DNA of 64,000 bases from Sphingomonas naasensis (GCF_004792695.1 NZ_SRXU01000009.1:91070-155069), one strand, 5' to 3'. Shown: positions 25,077 through 33,226, counted from the stretch's first letter. The notes: generated by a model from the sequence alone, not told the origin. Translations and numbers: made by a program.

Positions 25077-26342
25077 ATGGACGCGCCGCGCGCCAATTTG
25101 CCGCCGCTGTCGTTGCACGTGCCGGAACCGCGCTTCCGCCCGGGCGACGAAGCCGATTTCAGCACTGTCGACGTTCCCCCGGCCGGGGCGGCACGTCGCC
25201 CCGACACCGCCGAGCCTGCGAGCAGCTTCCACGAGCTGGCCTATACGCTGGTCCGCGTGCTCGACGAATCGGGGCAGGCCGTCGGCCCGTGGAACCCGCG
25301 GCTCGATCCCGAGGCGCTGCGCAAGATGCTCCGTGCGATGGCGCTCACCCGCGCGTTCGACGAGCGGATGTTCCGCGCCCAGCGCCAGGGCAAGACCAGC
25401 TTCTACATGAAGTCGACCGGCGAGGAGGCCGTCTCGGTCGCTGCCGCGATGGCGCTGGCCAGCGACGATATGTGCTTCCCCTCCTATCGCCAGCAGGGGA
25501 TCCTGATCACGCGCGGCTATCCGCTGATCACGATGATGAACCAGATCTACTCGAACAAGGGCGATCCGCTGCAGGGCCGCCAACTGCCGATCATGTACTC
25601 GTCGAAGGAGACCGGTTTCTTCTCGATCTCGGGCAATCTCGCGACGCAATATCCGCAGGCGGTGGGCTGGGCGATGGCGAGCGCCGCCAAGGGCGACACC
25701 CGCATCGCCGCGACGTGGTGCGGCGAGGGCAGCACGGCGGAGGGCGACTTCCACTCGGCGATGACCTTCGCGACCGTCTACAAGGCGCCGGTCATCCTCA
25801 ACGTCGTCAACAATCAATGGGCGATCAGCAGCTTTTCCGGCTTCGCCGGCGCCGAGGCGACGACCTTCGCGGCGCGCGCGGTGGGCTACGGCATCGCCGG
25901 GCTGCGCGTCGACGGCAACGATGCGCTCGCGGTCTATGCCGCGACGCTGTGGGCGGCCGAGCGCGCGCGGACCAATCAGGGGCCGACGCTGATCGAGCAT
26001 TTCACCTATCGCGCCGAGGGCCATTCGACCTCGGATGACCCGACTGCCTATCGCTCGGCGGGCGAGCCCAATGCCTGGCCGCTCGGCGATCCGATCCGGC
26101 GGCTGAAGGATCACCTCATCGCGCTCGGCGAATGGGACGAGGAACGCCATGCCGCGCAGGACCTCGCGCTCGCCGAGGAAGTGAAGCGCGCGCAGAAGGA
26201 AGCCGAGAAGAACGGCATCCTCGGCCACGGCATGCACCAGCCCTTCGAGACGATGTTCGAGGGCGTGTTCGAAGAGACGCCGTGGCATTTGAAGGAACAG
26301 TCCGAACAGATGATCGCCGAGCGCAAGGCGGCGGGGATATGA
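25077..26342 (+). CDS. bkdA1: Branched-chain 2-oxoacid dehydrogenase E1 alpha subunit
   Basis: The alpha subunit of the thiamine-diphosphate E1 that decarboxylates the 2-oxoacids of valine, leucine and isoleucine. The 421-residue protein has the long N-terminal arm typical of Pseudomonas BkdA1 (LSLHVPEPRFRPGDEADFS). It continues with DMCFPSYRQQGILI, GRQLPIMYSSKETGFF and the thiamine-binding stretch ATWCGEGSTAEGDFHSA...NVVNNQWAIS. It is first in bkdA1-bkdA2-bkdB; the stop overlaps bkdA2 by 4 bases. No E3 gene or bkdR follows. Confidence 0.94.
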   Translation: MDAPRANLPPLSLHVPEPRFRPGDEADFSTVDVPPAGAARRPDTAEPASSFHELAYTLVRVLDESGQAVGPWNPRLDPEALRKMLRAMALTRAFDERMFRAQRQGKTSFYMKSTGEEAVSVAAAMALASDDMCFPSYRQQGILITRGYPLITMMNQIYSNKGDPLQGRQLPIMYSSKETGFFSISGNLATQYPQAVGWAMASAAKGDTRIAATWCGEGSTAEGDFHSAMTFATVYKAPVILNVVNNQWAISSFSGFAGAEATTFAARAVGYGIAGLRVDGNDALAVYAATLWAAERARTNQGPTLIEHFTYRAEGHSTSDDPTAYRSAGEPNAWPLGDPIRRLKDHLIALGEWDEERHAAQDLALAEEVKRAQKEAEKNGILGHGMHQPFETMFEGVFEETPWHLKEQSEQMIAERKAAGI

Positions 26343-27379
26343 GCGCCGGGGACGAAGCGGGCGCGATGGTCCGCATGAACATGATCCAGGCGATCAACTC
26401 CGCCATGGACGTGATGATGGCGCTCGATTCGAACGTCGTCGTGATGGGCGAGGATGTCGGCTATTTCGGCGGCGTCTTCCGCGCCACTGCGGGGCTGCAG
26501 GCCAAATATGGCAAGACCCGCGCGTTCGACACGCCGATCACCGAGATCGGCATCGTCGGCGTCGCGATCGGCATGGGGGCTTATGGCCTGCGCCCGGTCC
26601 CCGAGATCCAGTTCGCCGATTACATCTATCCGGCGCTCGATCAGCTCGTCTCGGAAGCGGCGCGGCTGCGCTATCGCTCGAACGGCGATTTCACTGCGCC
26701 GATCACGGTGCGCTCGCCCTATGGCGGCGGCATCTTCGGCGGCCAGACCCACTCGCAGTCGCCCGAGGGCATCTTCACCCATGTCTCGGGGATCAAGACG
26801 GTGATTCCGTCGACTCCCTATGACGCCAAGGGGCTGCTGATCGCCGCGATCGAGGACAATGATCCCGTCCTCTTCCTCGAGCCCAAGCGCATCTATAACG
26901 GCCCGTTCCACGGCCATTATGACCGCCCCGCCAAGACTTGGGCCGATCACCCCGGCGCCGACGTGCCCGAAGGCCATTACCGCGTCGAGCTCGGCAAGGC
27001 CGCGACGGTCCGCACCGGCGAGGCGCTGACCATCCTCGCCTACGGCACGATGGTCCATGTCGTCGCCAACACGGTCGAGGAGCTTGGAGTCGACGCCGAG
27101 ATCATCGATCTGCGCACCCTGGTGCCGCTCGACATCGAGGCGATCGAAGCCTCGGTGAAGAAGACCGGGCGCTGCATGATCGTCCATGAGGCGACGCGCA
27201 CCTCGGGCTTCGGCGCCGAGCTTTCCGCGCTCGTCCAGGAACGCTGCTTCTACCATCTCGAAGCCCCGATCGAACGCGTCACCGGCTTCGACACGCCTTA
27301 TCCCCACAGCCTCGAATGGGCCTATTTCCCCGGCCCGGTCCGCATCGGCGAGGCGCTCAAGAAGATCCTGAAGGACTGA
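26339..27379 (+). CDS. bkdA2: Branched-chain 2-oxoacid dehydrogenase E1 beta subunit
   Basis: The transketolase-like beta subunit that completes the E1 heterotetramer. The 346-residue protein has VVVMGEDVGYFGGVFRATAGL (cofactor-site glutamate), FDTPITEIGIVGVAIGMG, PVPEIQFADYIYPALDQL and a C-terminal lobe with LTILAYGTMVHVV and DLRTLVPLDIEAIEASVKKTGR. The start ATG 26339 overlaps bkdA1 by 4 bases. It is followed after 5 bases by bkdB, so all three subunits are translated from one message. Confidence 0.95.
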   Translation: MSAGDEAGAMVRMNMIQAINSAMDVMMALDSNVVVMGEDVGYFGGVFRATAGLQAKYGKTRAFDTPITEIGIVGVAIGMGAYGLRPVPEIQFADYIYPALDQLVSEAARLRYRSNGDFTAPITVRSPYGGGIFGGQTHSQSPEGIFTHVSGIKTVIPSTPYDAKGLLIAAIEDNDPVLFLEPKRIYNGPFHGHYDRPAKTWADHPGADVPEGHYRVELGKAATVRTGEALTILAYGTMVHVVANTVEELGVDAEIIDLRTLVPLDIEAIEASVKKTGRCMIVHEATRTSGFGAELSALVQERCFYHLEAPIERVTGFDTPYPHSLEWAYFPGPVRIGEALKKILKD

Positions 27380-27384
27380 CCGCG

Positions 27385-28686
27385 ATGGCTCGTTTCACGT
27401 TTCGCCTGCCCGATATCGGCGAAGGCATCGCCGAGGCCGAGATCGTCGCCTGGCACGTCAAGGTCGGCGAGCGCGTCGAGGAAGACCAGCAGGTCGCCGA
27501 CATGATGACCGACAAGGCCACCGTCGAGATGGAATCGCCGGTGTCGGGCGTCGTGCTCGAACTCGCCGGCGAGGTCGGCGATCAGGTCGCGATCGGCTCG
27601 GCGCTGATGGTCGTGGAGACCGACGGCGACGGCGCGGAAGCTCCGGTTTCCGAGGAAATCAAGGAGCAGGTCGAGGCGGAGAATCCGGGGGTCGAAGAAG
27701 TGGTTGAACCTTCCCCCGAACCCACTCGTGCTCCGGCGAAGGCCGGAGCGCTGGAAGGAGACCAGCCCACCAGCCCCGCAACGCTCCGGCCTACGCCGGA
27801 GCACGCGGTGGAGGCGCCGCGCGAAAAGCACGTCCTCGCCTCCCCCGCGGTCCGCGCCCGGGCCAAGGATCTGGGCATCGACCTCGCCGAGGTGAAGGCC
27901 GACGGCAACCATGTCCGTCACGCCGATCTCGACGCCTATCTGCGCTACGGCCAGGGGCAGGGCTATCACGCCCCGCACGCGTCGCGCGCCCGCGAGGACG
28001 CGCCGGTCAAGGTCATCGGCATGCGCCGCCGCATCGCCGAGAACATGGCCGCATCGAAGCGCGCGATCCCGCACTTCACCTATGTCGACGAGATCGACGT
28101 CACTGCGCTCGAGGCGATGCGCGGCGATCTCAATGCCCATCGCGGCAATCGTCCCAAGCTGACGATGCTGCCCTTCCTGATCGTCGCGATCTGCCGGACG
28201 ATTCCCGACTTCCCGATGATCAACGCGCGCTACGACGACGAGGCGGGCGTGGTCACCCGCTACGGCCGCGTCCATCTCGGCATGGCGACCCAGACCGATG
28301 CCGGGCTGATGGTCCCGGTGATCCGCGACGCGCAGGACAAGAATGTCTGGCAGCTCGCCGCCGAGATCACCCGCCTCGCCGAGGCCGCGCGCACCGGCAA
28401 GGCGAAGAGCGAGGAATTGAGCGGCTCGACGCTCACCGTGACCTCGCTCGGCCCGCTCGGCGGGATCGCCACAACCCCGGTGATCAACCGCCCCGAAGTC
28501 GCGATCATCGGTCCCAACAAGATCGTCGAGCGCCCGATCTTCCAGGGCGACGACATCGTCCGCGCCAAGCTGATGAACCTGTCGATCAGCTGCGATCACC
28601 GCGTCGTCGACGGCTGGGATGCCGCTTCCTATGTCCAGGCGCTCCGGAAGCTGCTCGAGACCCCCGTGCTGCTATTCACGGACTGA
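27385..28686 (+). CDS. bkdB: Dihydrolipoamide acyltransferase (E2) of the branched-chain 2-oxoacid dehydrogenase
   Basis: A 433-residue E2 core protein that moves the acyl group from E1 to CoA. It has one lipoyl domain (residues 1-80, lipoylated Lys44 in MTDKATVEM), a linker, a peripheral subunit-binding domain (ASPAVRARAKDLGIDLAEV, about 150-185) and a catalytic domain. The active site is His405 and Asp409 in CDHRVVDGWDA. The linker around residues 114-140 is encoded by an inverted pair of REP-type palindromes read in frame, an unusual feature. No lipoamide dehydrogenase gene follows, so E3 must come from elsewhere in the chromosome. Confidence 0.95.
   Translation: MARFTFRLPDIGEGIAEAEIVAWHVKVGERVEEDQQVADMMTDKATVEMESPVSGVVLELAGEVGDQVAIGSALMVVETDGDGAEAPVSEEIKEQVEAENPGVEEVVEPSPEPTRAPAKAGALEGDQPTSPATLRPTPEHAVEAPREKHVLASPAVRARAKDLGIDLAEVKADGNHVRHADLDAYLRYGQGQGYHAPHASRAREDAPVKVIGMRRRIAENMAASKRAIPHFTYVDEIDVTALEAMRGDLNAHRGNRPKLTMLPFLIVAICRTIPDFPMINARYDDEAGVVTRYGRVHLGMATQTDAGLMVPVIRDAQDKNVWQLAAEITRLAEAARTGKAKSEELSGSTLTVTSLGPLGGIATTPVINRPEVAIIGPNKIVERPIFQGDDIVRAKLMNLSISCDHRVVDGWDAASYVQALRKLLETPVLLFTD
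27728..27804. repeat. Inverted pair of REP-type palindromes inside bkdB
   Basis: Two copies of a GC-rich hairpin stand head to head. The first is GCTCCGGC-GAAG-GCCGGAGC at 27730-27749. The second is GCTCCGGC-CTAC-GCCGGAGC at 27783-27802. The copies with their flanks are reverse complements over about 22 bases with one mismatch, the layout of a BIME (paired REP elements). The block encodes part of the alanine/proline linker (TRAPAKAGALEG ... ATLRPTPEHA). REP elements are usually intergenic; here the reading frame is kept. Confidence 0.75.
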
Positions 28687-28707
28687 CACGCCGCCGTAAC
28701 GGAAGGC

Positions 28708-29571
28708 ATGGCGGAGCGTCACGCGGGGATGCTAGCGAGCGGCATGCGTTTCGATCTGATCCAGTCGCTCAGCCTCGCCGGCGAGGCCGGCATCCCCAAT
28801 GACGATCGCGCCGGCGCGCGTGACACGCTCGGCTGGGTGATCGACGGCGCCACCGACCTCGGCCCGCCGGGGCTCGTCGGTTCGCGCGGCGGCGCCGCCT
28901 GGCTCGCCGACGAAGCCAGTGCCGCGCTCGCGCATGCCGCCGACGCGCCCGCGGGCGAGATGCTCGCCGCGCTCGCCATGCGTATGGCGGAGCGCTTCGC
29001 CGAAGCCCGCGCGCGCGAACCGGTCGGCCGCTGGGAGCTGCCGATCGCCGCGCTCCTCCTCGCCCGGCTCGCCGGCGACGCCCTCGAATGTGCATGGCTC
29101 GGCGACTGCGCTGGCCTGCTCCGCCGCACGACCGGCGAGGTCGTCCGCCTCGGCCGGCTGCCGGTCGAGCGCGACCGCGAGACCGAATTGGCGAAAAGCC
29201 TCGCCAGCCATGGGCTGGGCACCATCAAGGGTCGCGACGATGCCGTGATCGAGACGCTACGCGGCACGCGCGAGCGGCCCGGTCTGGTGGTGCTCGGCGT
29301 CGAGGGGGCGACCGACGGCGCCGAATATCAACGCGCTGCCTGCGCGCCGGGCGACGAGTTGCTGCTGATGACCGACGGCTTCGCGGCGCTCGTCGACAGC
29401 TACGATGCCTATGACGCGGCGGCGTTGATGGCTGCGGTCGCCCGCGACGGGCTGGCACCGCTGGCGCTGCAGCTGCGCGCGATCGAGACCGGCGATGCCG
29501 CCTGCACCCGTTTCGTGCGGTTCAAGACCTCGGACGACGCCACTGCGTTGTGGCTGCGCATCGGTGGCTGA
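28708..29571 (+). CDS. PP2C-type serine/threonine phosphatase-like protein
   Basis: A PP2C-fold protein of about 287 residues. Metal-site elements are visible: DTLGWVIDGATDL near the N-terminus (Asp-Gly), LLLMTDGFAALVDSYDAYD in the middle and DDATALWLRI at the C-terminus, in the usual order of PP2C aspartates. It lacks a sensor domain or membrane span, so it is a compact cytosolic phosphatase. No kinase is adjacent and the target is unknown. The start is uncertain: ATG 28708, 28729 or 28744 are all possible and none has a clear ribosome site. Confidence 0.8.
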   Translation: MAERHAGMLASGMRFDLIQSLSLAGEAGIPNDDRAGARDTLGWVIDGATDLGPPGLVGSRGGAAWLADEASAALAHAADAPAGEMLAALAMRMAERFAEARAREPVGRWELPIAALLLARLAGDALECAWLGDCAGLLRRTTGEVVRLGRLPVERDRETELAKSLASHGLGTIKGRDDAVIETLRGTRERPGLVVLGVEGATDGAEYQRAACAPGDELLLMTDGFAALVDSYDAYDAAALMAAVARDGLAPLALQLRAIETGDAACTRFVRFKTSDDATALWLRIGG

Positions 29572-29574
29572 GCG

Positions 29575-30105
29575 CTAGCGCGGCGTGCGGAAGCCGTTCG
29601 CCGCCAGCCAGCGCATCGCCAGCCCGCCCGCCGCCGCCTTGAGCGCCGCGCCGATCAGGAAGGGCTCGACACCACTCGCCCAGGCGCGCGCCATGCTTTG
29701 CCCCTGCCACGCCAGCCATGCCGCGCCGCCGGCGAGGCAGACCGAGTTGCCGATCAGCATTGCCGCGATCGCCAGAACCCAGCTGCGGTCCCAGCCGCGT
29801 GCCATCAATGCCCCGACCAGCGCCGCGGCCACCGGAAAGGCGAAGAGATAGCCGGCGGTTGCGCCCTCGAACTTCGCCAGCCCCGCGCCGCCGCCGGCGA
29901 GCACCGGCAATCCCGCCGCGCCCAGCGCGAGCCATAGCGCCACCGCCAGCCCGCCGTGGCGCCAGCCGAGCAATGCGCCGGCGAGCGTCACCGCCAGCGT
30001 CTGCAGCGTGACAGGCACCGGAGCCATCGGGATTTGCACGCGCGAAGCGAGGGCGAGCAGCCCGATCGTCGCGGCGGTCGTGACCAGCCAGCCAAGAATG
30101 CGCAT
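29575..30105 (-). CDS. bioY: Biotin transporter substrate-specific subunit BioY
   Basis: A 176-residue integral membrane protein with about six hydrophobic helices, the S component of an ECF-type biotin uptake system. The BioY signature is RVQIPMAPVPVTLQTLAVTLAGALLGWRHGGLAVALWLALGAAGLPVLAGGGAGLAKFEGATAGYLFAFPVAA, given here only to mark the region around residues 23-95. BioM and BioN are not adjacent; solitary BioY proteins can transport alone or use a shared energising module. Its stop lies 3 bases from the convergent PP2C stop. Confidence 0.93.
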   Translation of the reverse strand: MRILGWLVTTAATIGLLALASRVQIPMAPVPVTLQTLAVTLAGALLGWRHGGLAVALWLALGAAGLPVLAGGGAGLAKFEGATAGYLFAFPVAAALVGALMARGWDRSWVLAIAAMLIGNSVCLAGGAAWLAWQGQSMARAWASGVEPFLIGAALKAAAGGLAMRWLAANGFRTPR

Positions 30106-30182
30106 GTCCCGCGTCCTAGAGTCTGGTGCCGGCAAGGCAATCCCGGCTTGGCGCATTTGCGGCGACGGCCTAGCATCGGCGC

Positions 30183-30482
30183 ATGCATTATCTGCTCCGC
30201 TACACGCTCGCCGCCGACTATCTCGATCGACGCCCGGCCTTCCGCGACGTGCATCTCGCGCGGGCATGGGCCGCGGTCGAGCGTGGCGAGTTGCTGCTCG
30301 GCGGCGCGGTCGGCGATCCGGTCGAATCGGCGCTGCTGCTGTTCACCGATGCCGAAGCGGCGCGCGCCTTCGCCGCGGCCGATCCCTATGTGACCAAGGG
30401 ACTGGTGACGCAGTGGCACGTCGTGCCGTGGCACACGGTGGTCGGCGCCGACGCGGCGGCACCGGTCAGGCCCACCACCTGA
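30183..30482 (+). CDS. YciI-like family protein
   Basis: A 99-residue ferredoxin-like-fold protein of the YciI group: MHYLLRYTLAADYLDRRPAFRDVHLARAW, then GELLLGGAVGDPVESALLLF and ADPYVTKGLVTQWHVVPWHTVV. The family's His/Asp pair probably corresponds to His24 with the nearby Asp. Some members are small enzymes; the activity of this one is unknown. It starts 77 bases from the divergent bioY start and stands before rarD on the same strand. Confidence 0.85.
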   Translation: MHYLLRYTLAADYLDRRPAFRDVHLARAWAAVERGELLLGGAVGDPVESALLLFTDAEAARAFAAADPYVTKGLVTQWHVVPWHTVVGADAAAPVRPTT

Positions 30483-30587
30483 CCCTTCGCCGCCCGGGCC
30501 GGCGGTGCGCTGGCCCGACAAGAGTTGCTTGCCGGCCCCCAAGCGGGTCGCGCTTGCCCGCGGCCGATTGGCGGGCGAAGGGGGCGC

Positions 30588-31487
30588 ATGCGTAATTCGT
30601 CCCAGCCCGGCGCCGCGGGCCTCGCCTTCGGTGTCGGCTCGTACACGCTCTGGGGCGTATTGCCGCTCTACATCCATCTGCTGAAGGACGTCCCCGCGCT
30701 GCAGGTGCTCGCGCATCGCGTGCTCTGGTCGCTCGGGTTGCTGCTGCTGCTGATCGTCGTGCTGCGCCGCGCGCCCGGCATCCTCGCTGCGGCGCGCGGC
30801 CGCACCTTGTTGCTGCTCGTCGGCAGCGCGCTGATGATCGCGATCAACTGGATCGTCTATATCTGGGCGGTGCAGAACGGCCATGTGCTCGAGGCGAGCC
30901 TCGGCTATTTCATCAATCCGCTGGTCAATGTCGCGCTCGGCTTCGCCTTTCTGGGCGAGCGGCTGCGCCGGCTCCAGGCGGCTGCGATCGGCGTCGCCGC
31001 CATCGGCGTGCTGGTCCTCGCGATCAGCGGCGGCGGCGCGCTGTGGCTGTCGCTGATGCTCGCATTGAGCTTCGGGCTCTACGGCCTGCTGCGCAAGGTC
31101 GCTGCGATCGACGCGCTCGGCGGGCTGACCGTCGAGACGCTGCTGCTCGCCCCGTTCAGCGTCGCGTTGCTGCTCCATGCCAGTCAGGCGGGCACTAATG
31201 CCTTCGGCCAGTCCGCGCATCTCGATTGGCTGCTCGCGCTCGCCGGTGTCGTCACCGCGCTGCCGCTGCTGCTCTTCGCTGCCGCCGCGCGCCGGCTGCC
31301 GCTCGCGACGCTGGGGCTGCTCCAATATATCGCGCCCTCGCTCCAGTTCGCCGAAGCCGTGCTGATCTTCGGCGAGCCGGTGCGCCAGGTGCACATCGTC
31401 ACCTTCACGCTGATCTGGGCCGGCTGCGCGCTCTATGCATTCGACAGCATCCGCGCGGCCCGCACCCCGACGCCCGCCCGAATCTGA
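30588..31487 (+). CDS. rarD: RarD-type EamA-family permease
   Basis: A 299-residue ten-helix drug/metabolite transporter of the RarD branch. It shows GLAFGVGSYTLWGVLPLYIHLLKDVPALQVLAHRVLWSL at the start and ALMIAINWIVYIWAVQNGHVLEASLGYFINPLVNVALGFAFLGERL in the middle, both characteristic for RarD. The transported substrate is not known. ATG 30588 is chosen for its AAGGGGG ribosome site. The stop (31485-31487) is 3 bases before the first ArsR operator. Confidence 0.92.
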   Translation: MRNSSQPGAAGLAFGVGSYTLWGVLPLYIHLLKDVPALQVLAHRVLWSLGLLLLLIVVLRRAPGILAAARGRTLLLLVGSALMIAINWIVYIWAVQNGHVLEASLGYFINPLVNVALGFAFLGERLRRLQAAAIGVAAIGVLVLAISGGGALWLSLMLALSFGLYGLLRKVAAIDALGGLTVETLLLAPFSVALLLHASQAGTNAFGQSAHLDWLLALAGVVTALPLLLFAAAARRLPLATLGLLQYIAPSLQFAEAVLIFGEPVRQVHIVTFTLIWAGCALYAFDSIRAARTPTPARI

Positions 31488-31490
31488 CAT

Positions 31491-31506
31491 TCAACCATAT
31501 GGTTGA
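31491..31506. promoter_or_regulatory. Perfect 16-bp palindromic operator, copy 1 (ArsR-type)
   Basis: TCAACCATATGGTTGA, a perfect palindrome 3 bases after the rarD stop and upstream of the ArsR-family gene. An identical copy lies 40 bases downstream, centre to centre, close to four helical turns, so two repressor dimers could bind the same face. It is most likely the autoregulatory operator of the following gene. This is inferred from position and symmetry. Confidence 0.75.
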
Positions 31507-31520
31507 CTAAACGGCGGAAC

Positions 31521-31874
31521 ATGGTCAAGTTCAACCATATGGTTGAACAACGACTCGACACGACCTTCCACGCGCTGGCCGATCCGACCCGCCGCGGCAT
31601 GCTCGCCACGCTCGCGCTCGGCGAGAAATCGATCGGCGAGCTCGCCGAACCCTTCGCGATGAGCTTCGCCGGCGCCGCCAAGCATGTGAAGGTGCTCGAA
31701 GGCGCGGGGCTGGTCGCGCGGCGCAAGGTCGGCCGCAACCAGCTCTGCCGGCTCAACGCCGGCCCGCTCGCCGAGGCCGACAAATGGCTGCGCCAATGGG
31801 AGCAGTTCTGGACGCTGCGGCTCGATCGGCTCGAGGCGCTGATCGCCGAAGATCAAAACGGAGGACGCGTATGA
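31521..31874 (+). CDS. ArsR-family winged-helix transcriptional regulator
   Basis: A small winged-helix repressor of the ArsR type without an evident metal site (about 117 residues). The signature is RLDTTFHALADPTRRGMLATLALGEKSIGELAEPFAMSFAGAAKHVKVLEGAGLVARRKVGRNQLCRLN, cited here as the region from residue 8 to 76; the recognition helix is FAGAAKHVKVLE. I prefer ATG 31521 (GGCGGA upstream) to ATG 31539, which has no ribosome site. It heads an operon with a PhnB-like VOC protein and two SRPBCC proteins, a recurring bacterial layout. Two perfect palindromes at its start imply autoregulation. Confidence 0.92.
   Translation: MVKFNHMVEQRLDTTFHALADPTRRGMLATLALGEKSIGELAEPFAMSFAGAAKHVKVLEGAGLVARRKVGRNQLCRLNAGPLAEADKWLRQWEQFWTLRLDRLEALIAEDQNGGRV
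31530..31547. promoter_or_regulatory. Perfect 18-bp palindromic operator, copy 2, overlapping the ArsR start
   Basis: TTCAACCATATGGTTGAA contains the same 16-bp core as copy 1, extended by one matched pair. It lies inside the ArsR-family coding region and includes an ATG (31539) that could itself be the start codon. If translation begins at ATG 31521, the operator encodes residues Phe-Asn-His-Met-Val-Glu. Repressor bound here would block early transcription of the operon. Confidence 0.75.
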
Positions 31875-32266
31875 CCAGGGCAACCCCCTTCCTCATGTTC
31901 CAGCACGGCAAGGCCGAAGCCGCGCTCGACTTTTATGTCGAGACCGTCCCCGGCAGCCGCATCGTCGCGATCGAGCGGTTCGGCGCCGAGGGGCCCGGGC
32001 CCGAAGGCACGATCCTGCGCGCCCATGTCGAGATCGCCGGCCAGCCGGTGATGGTGCACGACAGCTTCATCGTCCACGGCTTCGATTTCACTCCCTCTTG
32101 GTCGTTCTTCGTCGAGTGCGCCGACGAGGCCGAGACCGAGCGGCTGTTCGCGGCGCTCGGCGAGGGCGGCGGGGTGCTGATGCCGCTCGACAATTATGGC
32201 TGGAGCCGCCGCTTCGGTTGGGTGTCCGATCGGTTCGGTGTCGCGTGGCAGGTCAATCTGCAATGA
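31871..32266 (+). CDS. PhnB/VOC-family protein
   Basis: A 131-residue protein of the PhnB-like (3-demethylubiquinone-type) branch of the vicinal-oxygen-chelate superfamily: TPFLMFQHGKAEAALDFYVETVPGSRIVAIERFG, PEGTILRAHVEIAGQPVMVHDS and GWSRRFGWVSDRFGVAWQVNL. The ending is typical for these proteins. Catalytic function is unproven. It overlaps ArsR and the first SRPBCC gene by 4 bases each (ATGA), so the whole operon is translationally coupled. Confidence 0.9.
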   Translation: MTRATPFLMFQHGKAEAALDFYVETVPGSRIVAIERFGAEGPGPEGTILRAHVEIAGQPVMVHDSFIVHGFDFTPSWSFFVECADEAETERLFAALGEGGGVLMPLDNYGWSRRFGWVSDRFGVAWQVNLQ

Positions 32267-32700
32267 GCGCGCCGGTCATGCTCAGCCTGCGGCACGATTA
32301 TGCCGCACCCGCGGCGCGCGTGTTCGATGCCTGGCTCGACCCGGTGCAGGCCGCGCGCTTTCTGTTCGCCACGCCGGAAGGCGAGATGGTCCGCGCCGAG
32401 CTCGACCCGCGCGTCGGCGGCAGCTTCCTGTTCGTCGATCGTCGTGCCGATGGCGATGCCGAGCATCATGGCCGCTATGTCGAGATCGATCGCCCGCACC
32501 GGCTGGTCTTCCTGTTCCGCGGTCCCGGCACCGCGCCGGACGAATGGTCGCGCGTCGCGGTGGACATCGTCGAGCGCGGCCGCGGCTGCACGCTCACCCT
32601 CACCCACGAGATCCCGGCCCAATGGGCCGATTATGCCCAACCGGTGCGCAAGGGCTGGACGATGATCCTCGCCAGCCTCGCGCGGATATTGGAGAGCTGA
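32263..32700 (+). CDS. SRPBCC (AHSA1-like) domain protein 1
   Basis: A 145-residue START/Bet-v1-fold protein of the AHSA1 type: LSLRHDYAAPAARVFDAWLDPVQAARFLFATPEGEMVRAELDPRVGGSFLFVDRR at the start and GWTMILASLARIL at the end. Such proteins have a deep hydrophobic pocket; members in ArsR operons have no settled function. The start overlaps the VOC gene by 4 bases, and the second SRPBCC gene follows 1 base after its stop. Confidence 0.9.
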   Translation: MSAPVMLSLRHDYAAPAARVFDAWLDPVQAARFLFATPEGEMVRAELDPRVGGSFLFVDRRADGDAEHHGRYVEIDRPHRLVFLFRGPGTAPDEWSRVAVDIVERGRGCTLTLTHEIPAQWADYAQPVRKGWTMILASLARILES

Positions 32701-32701
32701 A

Positions 32702-33226
32702 ATGGCCGACACCTTCACCGCCGAAACCCTGCGCTTCGAGCGCGAGCTTGCCGCCCCGGTCGAGACCGTCTGGCAATATCTGGTCGATCCCGAGCTGCGC
32801 GCGCGCTGGTTCATGGGCGGGCCGACCGATCTGCGCGAAGGCGGTGCGATCGGCATGACGATGCGGCACGGCAATCTTGCCGACGAAGCCGATCCGATGC
32901 CTGAACGCTACGCGCCCTATGACGGCAAGGCCTGGTCCGAGAAGATCACGCGGCTCGAGCCGGCGCGGCTGATCGCCTTCACCTGGTCGGGCGGCGAGGC
33001 CGGCGAGGTGACGATCGCGCTCGAGCCGCTCGGCGACACGCGCACCCGTCTGACGCTCACCCATGCCGGGCTGCGCGGCCCTGACGACGCCCGCAATTTC
33101 GGCGGCGGCTGGGGCTCGCACCTCGCGGTGCTCGAACGCCGGCTCGAGGGCAAGCACATCGCCAGTTTCTGGGCCCTGCACGCGCAGGCCGAGGCCGCCG
33201 CGGCAAGGGCGCTCGGGCTGGGCTAG
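32702..33226 (+). CDS. SRPBCC (AHSA1-like) domain protein 2
   Basis: A 174-residue protein of the same fold as its neighbour, containing LRFERELAAPVETVWQYLVDPELRARWFMGGPTDLREGG and ITRLEPARLIAFTWSGGEAGEVTIALEPLGDTRTRLTLTHAGL. It carries an extra loop with ADEADPMPERYAPYDGK and a C-terminal helix. It is the last gene of the ArsR operon and ends 4 bases into the convergent thiolase gene. Confidence 0.9.
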   Translation: MADTFTAETLRFERELAAPVETVWQYLVDPELRARWFMGGPTDLREGGAIGMTMRHGNLADEADPMPERYAPYDGKAWSEKITRLEPARLIAFTWSGGEAGEVTIALEPLGDTRTRLTLTHAGLRGPDDARNFGGGWGSHLAVLERRLEGKHIASFWALHAQAEAAAARALGLG

